Shown here one piece after another: positions 59,429-64,000 of a DNA stretch of 64,000 bases; position 1 is the first letter of the stretch; every line of letters begins with the position of its first letter. Source of the stretch: Nostoc sp. ATCC 43529 (GTDB lineage Bacteria > Cyanobacteriota > Cyanobacteriia > Cyanobacteriales > Nostocaceae); the NCBI GenBank assembly GCA_003326205.1, contig LWTK01000036.1, positions 558,001 through 622,000 of the forward strand, given 5' to 3'. The translations under genes were made by a program, and so were the position numbers. The notes beneath the pieces are model-generated. The model worked only from the letters and a program-made list of their open reading frames with translations. It had not been told where the DNA came from and searched no databases.

Positions 59429-61336
59429 ATGGTATCTACATCTCCACTACCTATCGAGATTTTTATCTCATATTCGCTCAAAGATGAGAGTCTTAAACAG
59501 GAGCTTGAAAAGTACCTTAGTAAACTAGAAGATTGTGGGTTAGTTACTCTTTATAAGCGTCACTCATTTACACCAGGTCAAGGGTGGAAAAATCTTTCAA
59601 GTCAAGCTCTAAATAAAGCCAAAATAATTTTACCGTTGATTAGTGTGCATTATCTTGCGTCAGACTATTACTACGATGTTGAACTGACACAAGCAATGAA
59701 TCAATATGAAATCGGAGAGGCTTGCGTTGTCCCTATTATTCTGGGCCCAAGTGATTGGACAGATTCTCCAATTGGAAAACTTCAAGTTCTACCTAAATAT
59801 GGTAAGCCCATTAGTATGTGGGAAAATCATGATGAAGCTTTCAGGGATATAATCAACGGCATTCAACAGGTTGTGTGGCAATTAATAAAGCTTGATTTTC
59901 GCATACTAGCAAACTCTAAAACACCAATTGAAATCTATTTATCATATTCTCACAAAGATGAAAAGCTTCTAGATGAGCTAGAGCGTCATCTCGTTCTACT
60001 AGAATATCAAGGCTTAGCCAGATGTTGGCACGCTCGAAAAATGCATGCAGGAGCAGAAATACGTAGGCAAATCTATACTCATCTTAGTTCTGCTCAAATT
60101 ATTCTACTTTTAATAAGCCAGAATTACTTCGACTCCCAAGATCTTCAAATTGAGTTTGATTTCGCGATGGAGCAACACAAAATGGGAGACGCTATTGTTA
60201 TACCTATCTTTCTTGAACACATTAATTTGACAAAAACACAGCTTGCAAGTTTACCTATTTCTTCATTAGATGTTCAGCCTTTAACTGAATGGAAAGATCG
60301 AAATGAAGCTTTCCAAGTTATTTCTGAATATATCTGGACAGTAGTTAGTAGTTTTGATAAAAATTCATTAAGTAATAATATATACATATCCTATAGCAAT
60401 AGAGATGAAAGCTTCTTACATAATTTAGACGCTCATCTTAATCTTCTAGTAGAAAGAGGTATAGCCAAAGTCTGGCATCACCGCAAGATTGTTCCAGGAT
60501 TGGAGTGGGCTAGTGAGATCAATGGGTATCTGAATTCTGCCCAAGTTATTTTACTTCTTGTAAGCCATAATTATCTCGCTTCAGCTTCCCTGCTTGAGAT
60601 GGAATTAAAACGAGCAATGGAACTGTGTGATGCTGGAGACGCTCGTATTATTCCTATCATCCTTAGCCCAGTCCATTGGAAAGTTGGGCCGTTTGCAAAA
60701 TTTCAATGTTTACCTCACAATACTAAACCTATTAATTCATGGGAGGATCAATACCAAATTTATCAAGAAATTGTTATAGATATTTGGGCAACCATTGAAC
60801 CAGAATTTGCGGAATCTTACAGGAAGTCAAAAATGAATGAACCATCAATTTCATCATCATCTTTAGAAGAAAAAACAAGACAAATCAAAACTGAGCGAAA
60901 TCAGATTTTTGTTAGCTATAGTCACTCGGATAAGCGGTGGTTATCAAATCTTCAAAAAATGCTTCAGCCTCTCATAAGAGGGCAGGAAATCTTGTACTGG
61001 GATGACACCAAAATAAAACCAGGCTCCAAGTGGAGAGAAGAAATTCAGAAAGCTCTTGAATCGGCTAAAGTAGCTGTTTTACTAGTTAGCCCGAACTTTC
61101 TGGCTTCTAACTTTATTGCTGAGCATGAACTTCCCCACCTTTTAAAGGCTGCTGAATCTGAAGGATTAACTGTGATTTGGATTTACGTGAGTGAATGTCG
61201 ATATGATTTAACGGAAATCAAAGATTATCAAGCTGCTCATGATATTTCTCAGCCTCTTGATATGCTAGCTTCAGGAAAACGAAATAAGGAACTAGTTAAA
61301 GTTAGTAAAGCAATTGAAACTACAATGAACTCTTGA
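59429..61336 (+). CDS. Protein with four tandem TIR domains
   Basis: 635 residues made of four TIR domains: about 8-155, 166-308, 316-458 and 490-630. Each opens with the beta-A motif ([40 protein letters not shown]) and ends its SxNY/F-L-AS helix with the candidate NADase glutamate (Glu85, Glu242, Glu392, Glu567), all four conserved. The W-x-D/H-x-x-x-x-PG segment ([41 protein letters not shown]) is also repeated. No NB-ARC, TPR or membrane domain is attached. TIR domains break NAD+ or make cyclic ADP-ribose-type signals. It likely acts in defence or cell death, but the trigger is unknown. Confidence 0.92.
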   Translation: MVSTSPLPIEIFISYSLKDESLKQELEKYLSKLEDCGLVTLYKRHSFTPGQGWKNLSSQALNKAKIILPLISVHYLASDYYYDVELTQAMNQYEIGEACVVPIILGPSDWTDSPIGKLQVLPKYGKPISMWENHDEAFRDIINGIQQVVWQLIKLDFRILANSKTPIEIYLSYSHKDEKLLDELERHLVLLEYQGLARCWHARKMHAGAEIRRQIYTHLSSAQIILLLISQNYFDSQDLQIEFDFAMEQHKMGDAIVIPIFLEHINLTKTQLASLPISSLDVQPLTEWKDRNEAFQVISEYIWTVVSSFDKNSLSNNIYISYSNRDESFLHNLDAHLNLLVERGIAKVWHHRKIVPGLEWASEINGYLNSAQVILLLVSHNYLASASLLEMELKRAMELCDAGDARIIPIILSPVHWKVGPFAKFQCLPHNTKPINSWEDQYQIYQEIVIDIWATIEPEFAESYRKSKMNEPSISSSSLEEKTRQIKTERNQIFVSYSHSDKRWLSNLQKMLQPLIRGQEILYWDDTKIKPGSKWREEIQKALESAKVAVLLVSPNFLASNFIAEHELPHLLKAAESEGLTVIWIYVSECRYDLTEIKDYQAAHDISQPLDMLASGKRNKELVKVSKAIETTMNS

Positions 61337-61695
61337 AGTTTGCCGCAATATAACAAGCTGATGAAGCGGAAGGTTTAGACATTTTTAATAAGGTTTCCAA
61401 AGTTATCTGTTGCCCTTTATTTTGGTTGTTAGGTGACTTAGGCTATCTGTTAAGGCACGATCGGAAAGTTTTCTTTTCGAGGCGATCGCCCATTTGTACC
61501 GCTAATTGCAGTTTGAAACCGAAGTTACCGAAAATTGAATAGCTCAACGTATTTCTCAAAATATTCCTCGGTCTGAGAATTAGTTTAGCAAAGGCGCTCA
61601 CTCATTTGTATCGACAAGTCCTGTACAGCATCGTTATAACTTAACAACTCAGCCCATTGGACAGACAAAAGCCTCTAGTGGTTTCAATTCCTAAA
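61337..61695. pseudogene. Decayed Uma2 and uvrB-junction fragments
   Basis: 61482-61530 matches the 3' end of the Uma2 gene (GCGATCGCC-ATTTGTA, then GCAGTTTGAAA-CGAAG). 61575-61596 resembles the DNA after Uma2 (GA-AATTAGTT--ACAAAGGCG) and 61600-61628 matches Uma2 3' DNA again (ATTTGTATCG-CAAGT). The region is thus a scrap of at least two old copies of that junction; no intact gene. Confidence 0.7.
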
Positions 61696-62367
61696 CTATA
61701 TCCATCCTCGTAGCTTTTTGTGTACCTGTGCCAAATACCACATATAGTCATCAATTTTGTAATTATCAGCAGCCTTAACTATATATTCCTGAGCCAAATC
61801 AAGATTATTCTCAGCTTCGTAATATAATCCCAAATAAAGATGATTGTAAAAATTTCCATTTATCCCTTGCGATCGCCCAACATTTAAAACATCATCTGGC
61901 GTACAATTTCCTGCATATAAATCATATACACGCTGCATAACACGTCGGGGGTCATTTTTTACAGTTAGTAAAGAATTACGTGCCTCTTCAACGCCTGACA
62001 AACGAGCAATGCAGAGATATCGCCATACTGTTTCTTCCACATCTTGAGCATTCACAGTCAAATCTATTTCAAATTGTTGAGCGCCCTCGGCAAATCTTTC
62101 TGCATAATAGTACGATAATCCACGTTGCCAGAGGTAGGGTTTGATACGGGCATCCAATTGCTCTGCCTTATCAAAATCTTCTATAGATTCATCAATTTTG
62201 GCCAGTTGAAACTTCACCATGCCTCGGCGAATGTAAGCATTGGGATTTTCAGGTTGATTGCGAATAGTTTCGTTCCACCGCTGGAGTTGATTTTCTAATG
62301 AATTTCCAAAAAACATGAGTTTGTCAGTGGGTTGAAATGCTGTGAATGGTTTAGGGATGGCAATCAT
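61696..62367 (-). CDS. TPR-repeat protein
   Basis: 223 residues with TPR-like helices from about residue 24: NSLENQLQRWNETIRNQPENP, AYIRRGMVKFQLAKIDESIEDFDKAEQL and YLWQRGLSYYYAERFAEGAQQFE (all quoted in part of the full repeats). The C-terminal half (about 130-220) continues with SEL1/TPR-like helices ending YLAQVHKKLRGWI. No signal peptide. Relatives in cyanobacteria are conserved but unnamed; a scaffold role is inferred. Convergent with the TIR locus. Confidence 0.85.
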   Translation of the reverse strand: MIAIPKPFTAFQPTDKLMFFGNSLENQLQRWNETIRNQPENPNAYIRRGMVKFQLAKIDESIEDFDKAEQLDARIKPYLWQRGLSYYYAERFAEGAQQFEIDLTVNAQDVEETVWRYLCIARLSGVEEARNSLLTVKNDPRRVMQRVYDLYAGNCTPDDVLNVGRSQGINGNFYNHLYLGLYYEAENNLDLAQEYIVKAADNYKIDDYMWYLAQVHKKLRGWI

Positions 62368-62380
62368 CTAGATTACGACA

Positions 62381-62422
62381 AAAGGCGATCGCATTGGACA
62401 CCTGCAAGATAAACTCGAATGG
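62381..62422. repeat. Weak third copy of the uvrB 3'-end repeat
   Basis: GACAAAAGGCGATCGCATT followed by CACCTGCAAGATAAACTCGAA parallels 59331-59375 (GACAAAGGCGATCGCATT, CATCTGCGAGATAAAATG). It closes the variable block on its right side. Confidence 0.6.
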
Positions 62423-62468
62423 TCATTGAGAGCTTGAAAATAAAAAATCACTATAATTTAAATGAGCA

Positions 62469-63236
62469 ATGAGCGAACGCTGGACACTGACAGGAAAGAA
62501 AGCGCTGATTACAGGTGCTACCAAAGGCATTGGACTAGCTGTTGCCAATGAGTTTTTATCTCTAGGCGCAGAAGTAATAATTGTGGCACGGAATTCTGAA
62601 GATGTTGACCGACAAGTAAGTATTTGGCAACAGGCTGGATTACCTGCATCTGGGATAACAGCGGATGTTGCAACCTCTGATGGTCGTCAACTCATCTTTG
62701 AGCAGGTTAGCAAAACCTGGGATAAATTAGATATTCTGGTCAACAATGTCGGAACTAATATTAGTAAAAAACTCGTAGACTATACGCTAACTGAGTATCA
62801 ATTCCTCATCCAGACAAACCAGACATCAATTTTTGAAATCTGCCGTCTGTTTTACCCTTTGCTGCAAAATAGCAAAAACGGCAGCATTGTTAATATCAGT
62901 TCTGTGGCGGGTTTAGTCTCGAACCGTACAGGCGCTCCTTATGGTATGACTAAAGCGGCTATAAATCAACTGACGCGATCGCTATCAGTTGAATGGGCTT
63001 TAGATAATATTAGAGTAAATACCGTAGCACCTTGGGCTATTTACACGCCTCTAACGAAGTCTGTACTCGATAACCAAGATTTTCTCAAATTAGTTCTATC
63101 CCAAACACCTATGGGAAGAGTTGGTCAAGCAGAAGAAGTAGCAGGTATAGTGGCATTTCTTTGTATGCCTGTGGCATCTTTCATCACTGGACAATGTATC
63201 ACCGTTGATGGGGGATTTTTGGCTTTCGGATTTTAA
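62469..63236 (+). CDS. SDR family NAD(P)-dependent oxidoreductase
   Basis: 255 residues, classical short-chain dehydrogenase. Nucleotide loop TGATKGIG (15-22), NNVG (92-95), catalytic Ser145, Tyr158 and Lys162 (YGMTK), then [13 protein letters not shown] and the [13 protein letters not shown] ending. The ARNSEDV after beta-2 hints at NADP preference. The pattern resembles tropinone-reductase-like SDRs of plants and cyanobacteria. Substrate unknown. Confidence 0.93.
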   Translation: MSERWTLTGKKALITGATKGIGLAVANEFLSLGAEVIIVARNSEDVDRQVSIWQQAGLPASGITADVATSDGRQLIFEQVSKTWDKLDILVNNVGTNISKKLVDYTLTEYQFLIQTNQTSIFEICRLFYPLLQNSKNGSIVNISSVAGLVSNRTGAPYGMTKAAINQLTRSLSVEWALDNIRVNTVAPWAIYTPLTKSVLDNQDFLKLVLSQTPMGRVGQAEEVAGIVAFLCMPVASFITGQCITVDGGFLAFGF

Positions 63237-63329
63237 ATCTCAAACGGAGATCTATCCACGAGGTAGAAGAAACTACTTGCACAATTCAGTAATGTAGAGT
63301 TTGTGTCTTCAAGTCAGGAAAAACGCCCG

Positions 63330-64000
63330 TGGTTCCAATTAGAGATAATAATCCTACAAAAATTACTCCTTATGTGACTTATGGATTGGTTGCTGCCAAC
63401 GTCCTGGCTTTTCTTTATGAATCAAGTCTTCCTCCACAAGCATTAAATGGGTTTTTACACCTTGCAGCTGTAGTTCCTCGCGAACTCAGCTTAAGTTTTG
63501 CTGGTATCTCTGTAAATCAACCAGTACCAGAGTGGGCAACTTTGATTACCTCACAATTTTTGCACGGCGGTTTGTTGCACTTAGGCGGCAATATGTTGTT
63601 TCTCTGGATTTTTGGTAATAACGTTGAAGATAAATTGGGTCATGCTAAATTTTTATTGTTCTATTTAGCTTGCGGTGTTTTGGCATCATTGACCCAGTGG
63701 TACTTCGGTCAAGATTCTAGCATTCCTTCATTGGGTGCGAGTGGTGCGATCGCAGGTGTTATGGGAGCCTACATTCTTCGTTTTCCCAAAGCTGAAGTTA
63801 TTGGCGTTGTACCCTTAGGATTTTTCTTCCCGACTTTCCGCGTCCCTGCATACTTCTTTCTGGGATTTTGGTTTCTCGAACAAGCCTTCTACGGACTTGT
63901 CAGCCTTGAAACACCCACCAACATCGGTATGGAAAGCGGCGGTATTGCCTACTGGGCCCATGCAGGCGGGTTTATCTTCGGCGCAATTCTTGGGCCACTC
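63330..64000 (+). CDS. Rhomboid family intramembrane serine protease (partial, cut by window end)
   Basis: 223 codons from GTG 63330 (AGGA 7-10 bases upstream), open to the window end. Rhomboid motifs: HGGLLHLGGNMLFLWIFGNNVED (H-x-x-x-N in TM2, here LHLGGNML), catalytic serine in GASGAIAGVMGAY, and the His of the dyad in WAHAGGFIFGAILG. It cleaves transmembrane substrates within the lipid bilayer. A long loop 1 (SFAGISVNQPVPEW) is usual in cyanobacterial members. Confidence 0.94.

Overview
The window looks like chromosome of a filamentous, heterocyst-forming cyanobacterium (order Nostocales, Nostoc/Anabaena-like). The sequence shows many GCGATCGC (HIP1) octamers, numerous short tandem heptamer repeats (STRRs such as TCATTAG, ATGAATT, TAGGAGT, GGGACTGG), photosynthesis genes (psbX, ycf66), a cyAbrB1-type regulator and a complete hmp hormogonium-motility chemotaxis locus. 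The species is not identified.

Layout. 1-5.8 kb: 3' end of a SufR-like regulator, then small stress or hypothetical genes (KGG protein, PEBP preceded by an in-frame lipoprotein leader, YbjQ-like, TPR) and a lone ABC ATPase. 6.1-7.5 kb: a two-gene LSDAT/SLOG + SLATT (DUF4231) operon, a predicted nucleotide-sensing membrane-effector system. 7.6-7.9 kb: two tandem, related minus-strand small-RNA candidates, each ending in an intrinsic terminator. 8-17.4 kb: M16 peptidase, GNAT, RelBE-like toxin-antitoxin pair, Uma2, prolyl oligopeptidase, Uma2 remnant, 24-residue membrane micro-ORF, MATE transporter. 17.5-19.8 kb: VOC protein, medium-chain dehydrogenase and a double-glycine leader peptide. 20.1-33.7 kb: hmpA-hmpE on the minus strand (PatA-like regulator, CheY, CheW, MCP, CheA hybrid) with hmpF divergent on the plus strand. 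33.8-39.2 kb: HigBA, TilS, KGK protein, CcsB, DUF3352. 40-49.3 kb: core block of chorismate lyase, tRNA-Leu(GAG), accC, YggT, psbX, ycf66, two TolB-like lipoproteins, sdhB and cyAbrB1 with a structured leader more than 1 kb long. 49.4-55.7 kb: CPBP protease, aspartoacylase-like protein, TPR fragment, antitoxin with a broken PIN toxin, and a stress-type cluster (two hypotheticals, CsbD, a 19-residue RP-repeat protein). 55.9-62.4 kb: uvrB followed by an insertion hotspot carrying VapBC-like genes, Uma2, a protein with four tandem TIR domains, and decayed copies of the uvrB and Uma2 3' ends. 62.4-64 kb: TPR protein, SDR oxidoreductase and a rhomboid protease cut by the window end.

How the genes work together. 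The hmp genes form one signalling system controlling type IV pilus gliding. accC, sdhB, ccsB, the chorismate lyase, psbX and ycf66 are housekeeping or photosynthetic genes. The accessory genes (SLOG-SLATT, four-TIR protein, several toxin-antitoxin and Uma2 genes) suggest conflict or defence functions and lie beside repeats and gene remnants. The best candidates for undescribed biology are the four-TIR protein in its scarred locus, the tandem sRNA pair, the LSDAT-SLATT operon, the structured cyAbrB1 leader, and the PEBP gene separated by a single in-frame TGA from a lipoprotein leader.
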